From Pseudomonadota bacterium (GTDB taxonomy: Bacteria; Desulfobacterota; Desulfovibrionia; Desulfovibrionales; Desulfovibrionaceae): DNA of 42,477 nt. The position numbers were made by a program, and so were the translations under genes. Positions 16,581 through 24,193 of this stretch are shown piece after piece; the first letter of the stretch is position 1; each line of letters opens with the position of its first letter. The stretch spans positions 1-42,477 of the forward strand of contig JAEYTO010000106.1 of NCBI GenBank assembly GCA_023433925.1, written 5' to 3'. The notes under the pieces were generated by a model. That model did no database searches. It had not been told where the DNA came from and worked only from the letters and a program-made list of their open reading frames with translations.

Positions 16581-17489
16581 ATGATGAACTACGATCTGGG
16601 CAAGCAGCCCATGAGCATCGAGGAGATCACCGCGCGGCTGTGCGAGCCGGAGTCCTACGCCTCGGTCTACCGCCAGCCCAAGCACGACCAGCCCATGCCC
16701 TCGGTGGAGGCCCTGGCCGACATCGTGGAGCGGCTGCGCGCGCTGCTCTTCCCCGGCTACCACGGCAACTCCGAGATCACGCCCGAGACCATGGCCTTCC
16801 ATGTGGGCGCTGGCCTGGACAAGGTCTCGCGGCTGCTCACGGAGCAGATCAAGCGTGGCCACTGCTTCTCGTGCGGCCTGGAGCATACCTGGGAGACCTG
16901 CCGCGACTGCGAGGAGAACGCCCGCGACATGGCCATGCGCTTCCTGTCGGCCCTGCCGCGCATCCGCGAGCTGCTGGCCACGGACGCACAGGCCGCCTTC
17001 GTGGGCGACCCGGCGGCCCAGAGCCCGGCCGAGGCCATCTTCTGCTATCCGTCCATCACCGCGCTGACGCACTACCGCATCGCCCACGAGCTGCACCATC
17101 TGGGCGTGCGGCTCATCCCGCGCATCATCACCGAGATGGCCCACTCCAAGACCGGCATCGACATCCATCCCGGCGCGGAGATCGGCAGCCACTTCTTCAT
17201 CGACCACGGCACCGGCGTGGTCATCGGCGAGACGTGCATCATCGGCCGCAACGTGCGCCTCTACCAGGGCGTGACGCTCGGGGCCAAGAGCTTTCCCAAG
17301 GACGAGTCGGGCAAGCTCGTCAAGGGCATCGCCCGCCATCCCGTGGTCGAGGACGACGTGATCATATACTCCGGCGCGACCGTGCTCGGCCGCATCACCA
17401 TCGGCAAGGGCTCGGTCATCGGCGGCAACGTGTGGGTGACGGAAGACTTGCCGACGGGGTCGAGGGTCACGCAGAAGTCGAGCGACTGA
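16581..17489 (+). CDS. epsC: Serine O-acetyltransferase (EpsC-type) with four-cysteine insert
   Basis: This enzyme makes O-acetylserine for CysK. The C-terminal half is a left-handed beta-helix acetyltransferase with the motifs GIDIHPGAEIG, FFIDHGTGVVIGET and VRLYQGVTLGAKSFP. The N-terminal part has DPAAQSPAEAIFCYPS, typical of EpsC and distinct from CysE. A notable segment has C95xxC98, eight residues, then C107xxC110, which could form a metal site. The 192-bp gap after cysK shows no clear terminator, so the gene is likely part of the nifUS-cysK operon. The ATG at 16581 is followed by a second ATG. It converges with tupA. Confidence 0.93.
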   Translation: MMNYDLGKQPMSIEEITARLCEPESYASVYRQPKHDQPMPSVEALADIVERLRALLFPGYHGNSEITPETMAFHVGAGLDKVSRLLTEQIKRGHCFSCGLEHTWETCRDCEENARDMAMRFLSALPRIRELLATDAQAAFVGDPAAQSPAEAIFCYPSITALTHYRIAHELHHLGVRLIPRIITEMAHSKTGIDIHPGAEIGSHFFIDHGTGVVIGETCIIGRNVRLYQGVTLGAKSFPKDESGKLVKGIARHPVVEDDVIIYSGATVLGRITIGKGSVIGGNVWVTEDLPTGSRVTQKSSD

Positions 17490-17550
17490 CGCATTTTGCG
17501 TATCAACTGAGAGGGTCTTGGACAGGGTAACCGGCCCGAGCGACGCGCGG

Positions 17551-17618
17551 ATGAAATGCGGGTTCCAAGGGCCCGTGGCCCTTGGTGGGTGGGGTCTGGG
17601 GAGGGCAAAGCCCTCCCC
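17551..17618. repeat. Terminator module repeat, copy 1
   Basis: This segment is nearly identical, in the same orientation, to 26371-26437. It contains two hairpins: one at 17565-17585 (ccaagggc with gcccttgg) and one at 17598-17618 (ggggagggc, 3-nt loop, gccctcccc). Both copies sit 16-18 bases after the stop codon of a minus-strand gene (tupA here). A terminator, perhaps bidirectional since epsC converges, is the likely role. Confidence 0.7.
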
Positions 17619-17634
17619 GATTCTTGTGCTTGGG

Positions 17635-18459
17635 CTACTTGGCGTTGGGCGTGAAGAGCTGCTTGCCCATGAGCTTGAAGTCCCCGATCAGCTTCTGGGC
17701 CTTCGCGCCGGCCATCCAATCGGAATACTTCTTGGCCAGGTCGTGCTTGGCCTTGGGGCAGTGCTTCTGGTCCAGGGTGATGACGCTGTACTGGTTGAAG
17801 AGGCTCTTGTCGCCCTCGACAAGGATGACCAGGGGCGGGTTGCCCTTGTGGTCGGCCTCGTACTTGATGAACGTGCCGCGGTCCGCGAGCACGTAGCCGT
17901 TCTTCTCCGTGGCCACGGCGATGGTCTGGAGCATGCCCTGGCCCGTGGACACATACCAGGCCTCCTTGTCGGGCAGGCCGCCGCCGGCCTTCTCCCATAG
18001 GGCGATCTCGGCCTGGTGCGTGCCGGACTTGTCGCCGCGGCTCACGAAGGCGGCCTTCTTGGCGCGCACGGCGGCCAGGGCCTTGGCCACGTCATTGCCC
18101 TTGACGCCGGCCGGGTCGGCCTTGGGGCCGAGGATGACGAAGTCGTTGTACATGACCTCGCGGCGCGAGTCGCCGAAGCCGCTATCCACGAACTTCTTTT
18201 CGGCCTCGGGCGCGTGGACCAGGAGCACGTCCACGTCGCAGGTCTCGCCGAGCTTGAGGGCCTTGCCCGTGCCCGTGGCGGTCCAGCGCAGCTCGATGCC
18301 CGTGTCCTTCTGGAACTCGGGGGCCAGATAGTCGAGCAGGCCCGTGTCGTCGGTGGAGGTTGTCGTGGCCATCATGAGCATGTCGGCGGCCAGGGCGGGA
18401 GAGGCAAGGGGCATGGCCATGGCCAGAGCCATGAGCAAGGTGCGGAGCAGTCTCTTCAT
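17635..18459 (-). CDS. tupA: Tungstate-binding periplasmic protein TupA
   Basis: This is the substrate-binding protein of the TupABC tungstate ABC importer. It has a signal peptide (MKRLLRTLLMALAMAMPLAS, with ALAA near cleavage), then the tungstate signature ATTTSTDDTGLLDYL, VDVLLVHAPEAEKKFV, and SRGDKSGTHQAEIALW. These are typical of TupA and differ from ModA. I chose the ATG at 18459 because TTGGAGG lies just upstream; a much longer open frame runs through the antisense of fdhE and is not real. The tupB and tupC genes are not in the window. Divergent pairing with fdhE suggests that tungsten is destined for formate dehydrogenase. No riboswitch was recognised upstream. Confidence 0.95.
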   Translation of the reverse strand: MKRLLRTLLMALAMAMPLASPALAADMLMMATTTSTDDTGLLDYLAPEFQKDTGIELRWTATGTGKALKLGETCDVDVLLVHAPEAEKKFVDSGFGDSRREVMYNDFVILGPKADPAGVKGNDVAKALAAVRAKKAAFVSRGDKSGTHQAEIALWEKAGGGLPDKEAWYVSTGQGMLQTIAVATEKNGYVLADRGTFIKYEADHKGNPPLVILVEGDKSLFNQYSVITLDQKHCPKAKHDLAKKYSDWMAGAKAQKLIGDFKLMGKQLFTPNAK

Positions 18460-18801
18460 GGTGATCCTCCAATATGTTTCAGAGAGCCGAAATGAAGGTT
18501 TTATCCTTATGCCAAAGCAGACACAAAGGAAAGACCCCGGCCCTTGCGCATGCTCCGATCCAGTTGTTTTGGTCGTAATCGCTTTGCGCACGGGGTGTCG
18601 GTCCGGCGGGGCGACCGGGCTTAAGTAGTCAACATCGCGGGAAGCAGGCGCGACCCGAAGTCCCGGCCAGCAAGCTTTTGCAGGACGGAGCTTGCCTTCC
18701 GCCGGGCAGTCCGTATTCTTGTGCCAAATCATGAGTAATTGGTCCGCCTTTGCCAGTTGGCCGGGTTCTGTGCATTTTTCTATGCAACACGCGGAGGTAC
18801 G
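18460..18801. promoter_or_regulatory. Divergent tupA/fdhE intergenic region
   Basis: This 342-bp gap separates two divergent starts and must hold both promoters. I could not pick out a convincing pair of -35/-10 boxes. Small inverted repeats exist, such as TGCAT with ATGCA around 18772-18788 just before the fdhE Shine-Dalgarno. I checked for a molybdenum or tungsten cofactor riboswitch by eye and did not recognise one, but I cannot exclude it. Confidence 0.3.
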
Positions 18802-19689
18802 ATGCCGTTCGACTATGAGACCGAGAAGCGCCGCCTTGACCGCAAGCTCGCTATGCTGGAAAAGAAAGGCTTTCTGCCCGAAGGGCTCCTGGACATGATC
18901 GGCCGCACCGCGCGGCTTCTGCTCGATGCCCGGCGCGACGCGCGCGTGGCGCTGCCGGAGAACGCGGAGCTGGCCAGCGCGGCCAGGACGGCGCTGGGCG
19001 CGCCCGTGCTGCCCCGCTCCGGGTTCGCCCATGACCGCGAGCAGGCCCTGCGTCTGTTCGGCGAGCTGCTCGACGTGGCCGGCTCGGCCGGCGGGGCCCT
19101 GACCGGGGCGAGCGAGATTGTGCGCCAGGCCATGGGCTCGGGCGAGCTGGACCCGGAGCAGGCCTTCGCCCGCTTCCTGGACGGCGACGACGGCTGGTTC
19201 CAGGCGTGGGGCGCCCGCACGCCCGGCGCGCCCAGGCTGCTCTCCTTCCTGGCCCAGGCCAGCCTGACCCCGAGCCTGAGCGCCACGGCCGAGGCCGTCG
19301 CGGCCCAGGCCAAGACCGACACGGTCAGGAACGTGGGCCATTGCCCGGTGTGCGGCAGCCTGCCCTACATGAGCTCCCTGCGCGAGAAGGAGGGCTTCCG
19401 CTACCTGAGCTGCTCCTTCTGCCGGAGCGAGTACCGCGCCCGGCGGCTGGCCTGCCCCTTCTGCGGCGAGGACAACCACGCGCACCTGGAGTACTTCGAG
19501 TCCCAGGACGAGCCCGGCTACCGCGTGGAGCTCTGCCATTCGTGCAAGCGCTACATGAAGACCGCCGATTTCCGCAACCTGGACCGCCAGCACATGCCCG
19601 ACCTGGACGACCTGGAATCCCTGGCCCTGGACATCCTGGCCCGCGAGCAGGGCTACAGCCGGCCGACGCTGTCCGCCTGGGGGTTCTAG
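18802..19689 (+). CDS. fdhE: Formate dehydrogenase accessory protein FdhE
   Basis: FdhE is a cytoplasmic iron-binding factor needed to assemble active formate dehydrogenase. The 295-residue protein has an alpha-helical N-terminal half and a C-terminal half with four CxxC motifs: C181/C184, C204/C207, C218/C221 and C245/C248. These form the rubredoxin-like zinc/iron folds of the family. The ATG at 18802 follows GCGGAGG by four bases; upstream extension of the frame has no support. It heads the fdhE-fdhD-mobA-moaA operon, with genes overlapping or two bases apart. Divergent tupA strengthens the link to tungsten formate dehydrogenase. The catalytic formate dehydrogenase genes are not in this window. 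Confidence 0.93.
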   Translation: MPFDYETEKRRLDRKLAMLEKKGFLPEGLLDMIGRTARLLLDARRDARVALPENAELASAARTALGAPVLPRSGFAHDREQALRLFGELLDVAGSAGGALTGASEIVRQAMGSGELDPEQAFARFLDGDDGWFQAWGARTPGAPRLLSFLAQASLTPSLSATAEAVAAQAKTDTVRNVGHCPVCGSLPYMSSLREKEGFRYLSCSFCRSEYRARRLACPFCGEDNHAHLEYFESQDEPGYRVELCHSCKRYMKTADFRNLDRQHMPDLDDLESLALDILAREQGYSRPTLSAWGF

Positions 19690-19691
19690 CC

Positions 19692-20423
19692 ATGTCCTCC
19701 AAGCCAGCCGAGAACCTCGTCAGGCTGCCTTTTCGCCAGTTCAAGGACGGCGCGTGGCGCGACTTCGAAGACGTGGTCAGCCGCGAGGAGGTCATCGCCG
19801 TGGTCGTGGCCGGCCAGAAGCCGCGCTTTTTGTGGGCCTACCCGCACGACCTGGAAACCCTGGCCCTGGGCCACGTGCGGCTGGAGCTGTGCGGCGCGCT
19901 CCAGGAGCCCGTGCTCGTGCAGCGTCAAGGGAGCAACTTCCATCTGGACCTGCGCATGGTCCCGGCCGACCTGTCGGGATCCGGACAAGACAAGCCGGAC
20001 GCGTTTCCCGGCCCGCTGACCGCCGGGGACGTGCTCGGGGCCATGGAGGAGCTCTTCCGCGTGGAGGGGCTTTGGCAGGACACGGGCTGCTTCCACCGCG
20101 CGGCGCTCTACGACCCGGCCAAACGGGAGTTCCCGTTCATGGCCCAGGACATCGGCCGGCACAACTGCATCGACCGCTGCGCCGGCTGGATCCTGCGGGA
20201 GCGACGCGACCCGGCGGCCATGGCCCTGTTCGTCTCGGCGCGCGTGACGGCCAGCCTGTGCCTCAAGATTCGCAAGCTCGGCGTGCCCATGGTGGTCAGC
20301 AAGTCGGCCGTGACCACGGCCTCCCTGGACATGGCCGACAAGGGCGGGCTGACCCTGGTGGGCTTTGCCCGCGAGGGCCGCTTCACGGTCTTCTCCGATA
20401 CCAGGGGGAGGATCGCCCAATGA
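19692..20423 (+). CDS. fdhD: FdhD-like formate dehydrogenase accessory protein lacking CxxC
   Basis: FdhD transfers sulfur from IscS to the molybdopterin of formate dehydrogenase. The 243-residue protein has the family core: DTGCFHRAAL, QDIGRHNCIDRCAGW, ASLCLKIRKLG, and the N-terminal HDLETLALGHVRLE. However, the segment between RMVPADLSG and the TGC motif has no CxxC pair, which in E. coli FdhD (C121, C124) carries the persulfide. Other cysteines (in ELCG, HNC and DRC) are present. It may be a variant using other cysteines, or may act only in cofactor handover. The ATG is two bases after the fdhE stop, and its stop overlaps mobA. Confidence 0.83.
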   Translation: MSSKPAENLVRLPFRQFKDGAWRDFEDVVSREEVIAVVVAGQKPRFLWAYPHDLETLALGHVRLELCGALQEPVLVQRQGSNFHLDLRMVPADLSGSGQDKPDAFPGPLTAGDVLGAMEELFRVEGLWQDTGCFHRAALYDPAKREFPFMAQDIGRHNCIDRCAGWILRERRDPAAMALFVSARVTASLCLKIRKLGVPMVVSKSAVTTASLDMADKGGLTLVGFAREGRFTVFSDTRGRIAQ

Positions 20424-21052
20424 GCGCGGCCGGCCTGGCGCAGGCGCCGGCTGGCGTGGTCCTGGCCGGCGGCAAAAGCTCGCGCCTGGGCCGCGACAAG
20501 GCGCGCATCCTCTTCGGCGGCAAGGACCTCCTGGCGCGCACGGCCGACGTGCTGCGCTCGGTGGCGGACGAGGTCTGGGTCATCGGCCGCGACCCGGCCG
20601 ACCACGGCCTGGACCTGCCCTGGAGGCTCGACGACATCCCGGGCAAGGGGCCGGCGGGCGGCATCATCACGGCCCTGCGCGCCCTGCGCCGGCCCTGCCT
20701 CGTGCTCTCCTGCGACCTGCCCTTCCTGGAGCCCGGGCATCTCCTGCCCCTGCTGGAGGCGCGCTCCGCCCGCGCCGAGCCCGTGATCATGACCACCTGG
20801 GGCCAGCTTGAGACCCAGTACATCGAGGCCCTGGTGGCCATCTACGAGCCCGAGGCCCTGCCCGTGCTAGAAGCGGCCGTGGCGCGCGGCGAGCACAAGC
20901 TCTCGCGCATCATCCCGCGCGAGCGGCGCTGCCACGTGCCCTACAGCCAGGAGCAGGCCCTGCCTTTCTTCAACATCAACTACCCCGCGGATCTGGCGCT
21001 CATGCGCAAGCTCGAAGCCCAGGCCGTGGGCCAGGCCGGGAGCGCGGCATGA
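20420..21052 (+). CDS. mobA: Molybdenum cofactor guanylyltransferase MobA
   Basis: MobA attaches GMP to Mo/W-molybdopterin, producing the bis-MGD form used by formate dehydrogenases. The GTP-binding N-terminus reads VVLAGGKSSRLGRDKARILF, a clear match. IPGKGPAGGIITAL and LSCDLPFL with the metal-binding Asp follow. The 210-residue length is normal. ATG overlaps the fdhD stop (ATGA), and GGGGGAGG lies nine bases upstream. It is translationally coupled to moaA, whose start also overlaps. Confidence 0.95.
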   Translation: MSAAGLAQAPAGVVLAGGKSSRLGRDKARILFGGKDLLARTADVLRSVADEVWVIGRDPADHGLDLPWRLDDIPGKGPAGGIITALRALRRPCLVLSCDLPFLEPGHLLPLLEARSARAEPVIMTTWGQLETQYIEALVAIYEPEALPVLEAAVARGEHKLSRIIPRERRCHVPYSQEQALPFFNINYPADLALMRKLEAQAVGQAGSAA

Positions 21053-22083
21053 CCGCCGAGCCATTGCGCGCGCATGGGCGCCCTTTGTCGCGCATCGTCG
21101 ATGCCCACGGCCGGCAGGTCAGCTACCTGCGCCTGTCGGTCACGGACCGCTGCAACCTGCGTTGCGCCTACTGCTTCTCCAAGGACATCCGCTTCATCCC
21201 CCATGAATCCATCCTGCGCTACGAAGAGCTTTTGACCATCGTGGACCTGGCCCGCGAGCTGGGCATCCACAAGGTGCGCCTGACCGGCGGCGAGCCCTTC
21301 GTGCGCAAGGATTTCCTGTGGCTCGTGGAGCACATCCTGGCCAGGCACCCGGAGCTGGACCTGCGCATCACGACCAACGCCACGCTCCTGGCGGGCAAGG
21401 TGCGCACCCTCAAGGAGCTGGGCGTCCGGCACCTGAACGTGTCCCTGGACACCTTGGATGCGCGCAGGTTCAAGGACATCACGGGCCGCGACTTCTTCAA
21501 CCAGGTGCGCGGGGCGCTGGACGAGGTCATGGCCGAGGGCCTCGGCCTCAAGGTCAATGCCGTGGCCATGCGCGGGGTCAACGACGACGAGTTGCCGGCT
21601 TTCCTGGCCCTGGCCCGCGACAACCCCCTGGACTTGCGCTTCATCGAGTTCATGCCCATGGGCGCCGACGACCTATGGTCGGACATGCGCTACTGGCCGG
21701 CGGACGACATCCTGCGCCAGGCGCGGGAATTGGCCGAGCTGGAGCCGGTGAGTCCGGCCGAGGCCGACCGCGGCCCGGCGCGCGTGTACGCGATAAAGGG
21801 CGGCCAGGGCAGGCTCGGGCTCATCTCGCCCCTGTCCGCGCATTTCTGCGGCACGTGCAACCGGCTGCGCATAACCCCGGACGGCAGGCTGCGCACCTGC
21901 CTCTTCTCGGACAAGGAGTACCGGCTGCTGCCCATGCTGCGCCACCCAAGGCTCGGCCCCGAGGCCGTGCTGCGGGCCATGCGCCTGGCAAGCAGCCGCA
22001 AGCCGCTCGGCTACACGATCCTGGCCGCCCGCGCGCGGGGACGCGCCGTGGCCTGCAAGCGCATGTCGGCCATCGGCGGCTAG
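21049..22083 (+). CDS. moaA: GTP 3',8-cyclase MoaA
   Basis: MoaA is the radical SAM enzyme that starts molybdopterin synthesis by making 3',8-cyclo-GTP. The N-terminal cluster is C35, C39 and C42 in TDRCNLRCAYCF. The C-terminal auxiliary cluster is in HFCGTCNRLRITPDGRLRTC, which binds GTP. The expected end MSAIGG is present. Length 344 is typical. Its ATG overlaps the mobA stop (ATGA). It ends the fdhE-fdhD-mobA-moaA operon, and a 9-bp stem-loop with a TTT loop (22102-22122) follows, possibly a weak terminator. moaC, moaE, moaD and moeA are not in the window. Confidence 0.96.
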   Translation: MTAEPLRAHGRPLSRIVDAHGRQVSYLRLSVTDRCNLRCAYCFSKDIRFIPHESILRYEELLTIVDLARELGIHKVRLTGGEPFVRKDFLWLVEHILARHPELDLRITTNATLLAGKVRTLKELGVRHLNVSLDTLDARRFKDITGRDFFNQVRGALDEVMAEGLGLKVNAVAMRGVNDDELPAFLALARDNPLDLRFIEFMPMGADDLWSDMRYWPADDILRQARELAELEPVSPAEADRGPARVYAIKGGQGRLGLISPLSAHFCGTCNRLRITPDGRLRTCLFSDKEYRLLPMLRHPRLGPEAVLRAMRLASSRKPLGYTILAARARGRAVACKRMSAIGG

Positions 22084-22194
22084 GGCAAGCCGCCATGGCA
22101 GGGGAGAGGCTTTGCCTTTCCCGGCCAGGGCCGGGAGTCATGGATACCGGGACGCCAGGGCGAGAATCCCTCGGCTCCGCAAGCGAACACGAGC

Positions 22195-23046
22195 ATGGAC
22201 GGGCAAGACATCTTCTCCTCCGAGGACGCCGCCAGGCGCTACGTGCTGTCCCACTGCGGGACGGGCGAGCCCCGCTGCCCCAAGTGCGGCGAAGCCAGGA
22301 TCTACCGGCTCTCGGACGAGCGGCTGCGCTGCTCGCACTGCCGCTACACCTTCCACGAGCTGTCGCGGCGCTGGATCAACATCGGCGGGCTGACCTGCCT
22401 GGAATGGCTGCGCCTCGTGAAGCTCTTCGAGGAGGAGCTGACGGCCAACCGCATGGCCCCTGAGCTCGGCCTGTCCTACAACACGGTCTACAAGGCCGTG
22501 ACAACCCTGCGCTTCTCCCTGCTGACCCAGGCCCTGGACGCCAAACAGCTCCTCACCGGGGCCTTCGGCCTGGACCTCGGCTTCGAGAGAGGCCGCATCA
22601 GCATGGAGAAGGAGAAGGAGCGCATGGGCTCCTTCCCGGTCTTCGGCCTCATGGAGAAGGCCGGCTGGGCCTTCGTGGACCTCCTGCCCTACATGACCGC
22701 CGAGACGGTCCTGCACTTCCACTTCAATTTCCAGCTCAAGCTCGTGCGCATGGGCAACGTCATCTACACTGACAAGTACAAGCACTACGACGCGCTCATC
22801 CTGTGCGGCGACGAGACCCTGCCCTATCACATCATCCAGGGTCGCGAGCGCGGCGCCCACGTGGACTCCCTCAGGAACGGCTTCTGGCGCTTCGCCCAGG
22901 AACGCCTGCGCCACTACAACGGCGTGACCGCCCGACGTTTTCCGCTCTACCTCAAGGAGCTCGAATTCCGCTACAACCATCGGGGCGAGGAGATCTTCCC
23001 GCTCCTGGTCGCCAGCCTGTGCAAGTTCGTGCCGGAGTACGATTAG
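22195..23046 (+). CDS. IS1595-like transposase family protein, probably degenerate or domesticated
   Basis: The 283-residue protein has an N-terminal zinc ribbon (CPKCG, then CSHCRYTF), an HTH-like region and an IS1595-type DDE nuclease region. VFGLMEKAGWAFVDLLP and NVIYTDKYKHYDAL hold the second Asp, and RLRHYNGVTARRFPLYLKE is the family's C-terminal signature. The first catalytic motif (normally VEVDExYxGG) is only GLDLGFERG. The third (normally NGIExFW) is DSLRNGFW, with no Glu. This suggests loss of activity or domestication. No terminal inverted repeats or target duplication were seen. It follows moaA on the same strand. Its TAG stop lies inside the second copy of the dispersed repeat. 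Confidence 0.7.
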   Translation: MDGQDIFSSEDAARRYVLSHCGTGEPRCPKCGEARIYRLSDERLRCSHCRYTFHELSRRWINIGGLTCLEWLRLVKLFEEELTANRMAPELGLSYNTVYKAVTTLRFSLLTQALDAKQLLTGAFGLDLGFERGRISMEKEKERMGSFPVFGLMEKAGWAFVDLLPYMTAETVLHFHFNFQLKLVRMGNVIYTDKYKHYDALILCGDETLPYHIIQGRERGAHVDSLRNGFWRFAQERLRHYNGVTARRFPLYLKELEFRYNHRGEEIFPLLVASLCKFVPEYD

Positions 23047-23170
23047 GGCAGTTTGACATTGAGACGCCCGCTCCGGCGTTAACGGCGCAAGTGAATTGCG
23101 CCTGCGCCTACGAGGCGGCAAGCCATGCCGACGCATGGCTTGCAGAGCATTTTCTAGAGCAAATGCCCTA
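23044..23170 (-). repeat. 127-bp dispersed structured repeat, copy 2
   Basis: This is the inverted partner of 14089-14216. Its ends are TAGGGC and GCCCTA, the same inverted pair with compensating changes relative to copy 1 (TAGAGC and GCTCTA). The internal hairpins are preserved, and the second is perfect here. It starts with the TAG stop codon of the transposase-like gene and lies between that gene and convergent panC, together with a further GC-rich stem-loop at about 23190-23213. Confidence 0.85.
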
Positions 23171-23229
23171 GGCGTTTGCCGCTGACTCGGGAGAGGGCGG
23201 CGTCCTCTCTCGGTTGATTCGCAAAAGGC

Positions 23230-24084
23230 CTAACGCAGCAGCAGGTTGTCGATGAGCCGCGCCTTGCCGTGGAACACCGCCACGGCCATGAGCGCCGGGC
23301 CGTCCACCGTCGCGAGCGGCTCCAGGCTGTCGGGGTGCACCAGCTCGGCATAGTCGATGCGCGCCTTGGGCATGTGGGCGGCGATATGCGCCGCGAAGGC
23401 GGCCTTGATGTTGGCCACGGACCTTTCACCCGCCTGGACGGCCTCCTGGGCCTTGCGCAGCCCCGCGAAGATCGCCGGGGCCTGGGCGCGCTCCTCGGGC
23501 GTGAGATAGACGTTGCGCGAGCTCAGGGCCAGGCCGTCCGGTTCGCGCACGATGGCATGGCCCACGATCTCCACGGGCATGTTCAGGTCGCGGACCATGC
23601 GCCGGATGACCGCGAGCTGCTGCCAGTCCTTCTGGCCGAAGATCGCCGCGCACGGCATGGCCAGCAGGAGCAGCTTGGCGACGACCGTGGCCACGCCGCG
23701 GAAGTGCGTCGGCCGCGTGATGGCGCACAGCCCTTGGCCCAGCGACGGCACATCGACCCAGGTCGCCGCGTCGGGCGCGTACATGGCCGAGGGCTCGGGC
23801 GCGAAGAGCACGTCCACGCCGCGCGATTCGGCCAGCCGGCTGTCGCGCTCTAAGTCGCGCGGATACGCCGACAGGTCTTCCTTGGGCCCGAACTGCGTCG
23901 GGTTCACGAACAGGCTGACCATGACCTTGCCCGACGCCCCCGCGCGCTCGCGCGCGGCGTCCATGAGCCGCAGATGGCCTTCGTGGAAGAAGCCCATGGT
24001 CGGGACGAGGGCCGTTGTAATGCCGTCGCAGCGCCACTGCCAGGCCTGCCGCTGGAACGCGATGGGATCGCGAATGACGTCCAT
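23230..24084 (-). CDS. panC: Pantothenate synthetase
   Basis: PanC joins beta-alanine and pantoate with ATP to make pantothenate for coenzyme A. The 284-residue protein has the adenylate-site motifs PTMGFFHEGH, FVNPTQFGPKEDLSAYPR, and FGQKDWQQLAVIRRMV, and then ALSSRNVYLT. All are typical of the family; FFHEGH replaces the usual LHEGH and FGQKD the usual FGEKD. AGGAGG precedes the ATG. It lies downstream of truA on the same strand, 109 bases away. Confidence 0.96.
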   Translation of the reverse strand: MDVIRDPIAFQRQAWQWRCDGITTALVPTMGFFHEGHLRLMDAARERAGASGKVMVSLFVNPTQFGPKEDLSAYPRDLERDSRLAESRGVDVLFAPEPSAMYAPDAATWVDVPSLGQGLCAITRPTHFRGVATVVAKLLLLAMPCAAIFGQKDWQQLAVIRRMVRDLNMPVEIVGHAIVREPDGLALSSRNVYLTPEERAQAPAIFAGLRKAQEAVQAGERSVANIKAAFAAHIAAHMPKARIDYAELVHPDSLEPLATVDGPALMAVAVFHGKARLIDNLLLR

Positions 24085-24193
24085 GTGAGACCTCCTGCAC
24101 GCTTATGCATCCACTGAAAGGCCGTCGTGAGCGCCCTAGCGCATGCGGCCCTGCTTGTCCAATCCAGCGCCTTGGCCTGTTTTCAACGAGCTG

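Noticed and set aside
18460..18801. Molybdenum or tungsten cofactor riboswitch between tupA and fdhE
   Set aside because: I could not recognise the conserved core by eye. A covariance search would be needed to decide.
17635..19593. A very long minus-strand open frame that includes tupA
   Set aside because: Only the last 274 residues are TupA. The rest is the antisense of fdhE, and a good start with GGAGG is at 18459.
22084..23230. Complete insertion sequence around the IS1595-like gene
   Set aside because: No matched terminal inverted repeats or 8-bp target duplication were found. The repeat at 23044-23170 has its own ends, with TA at the edges, and does not fit as one end of an IS1595 element.
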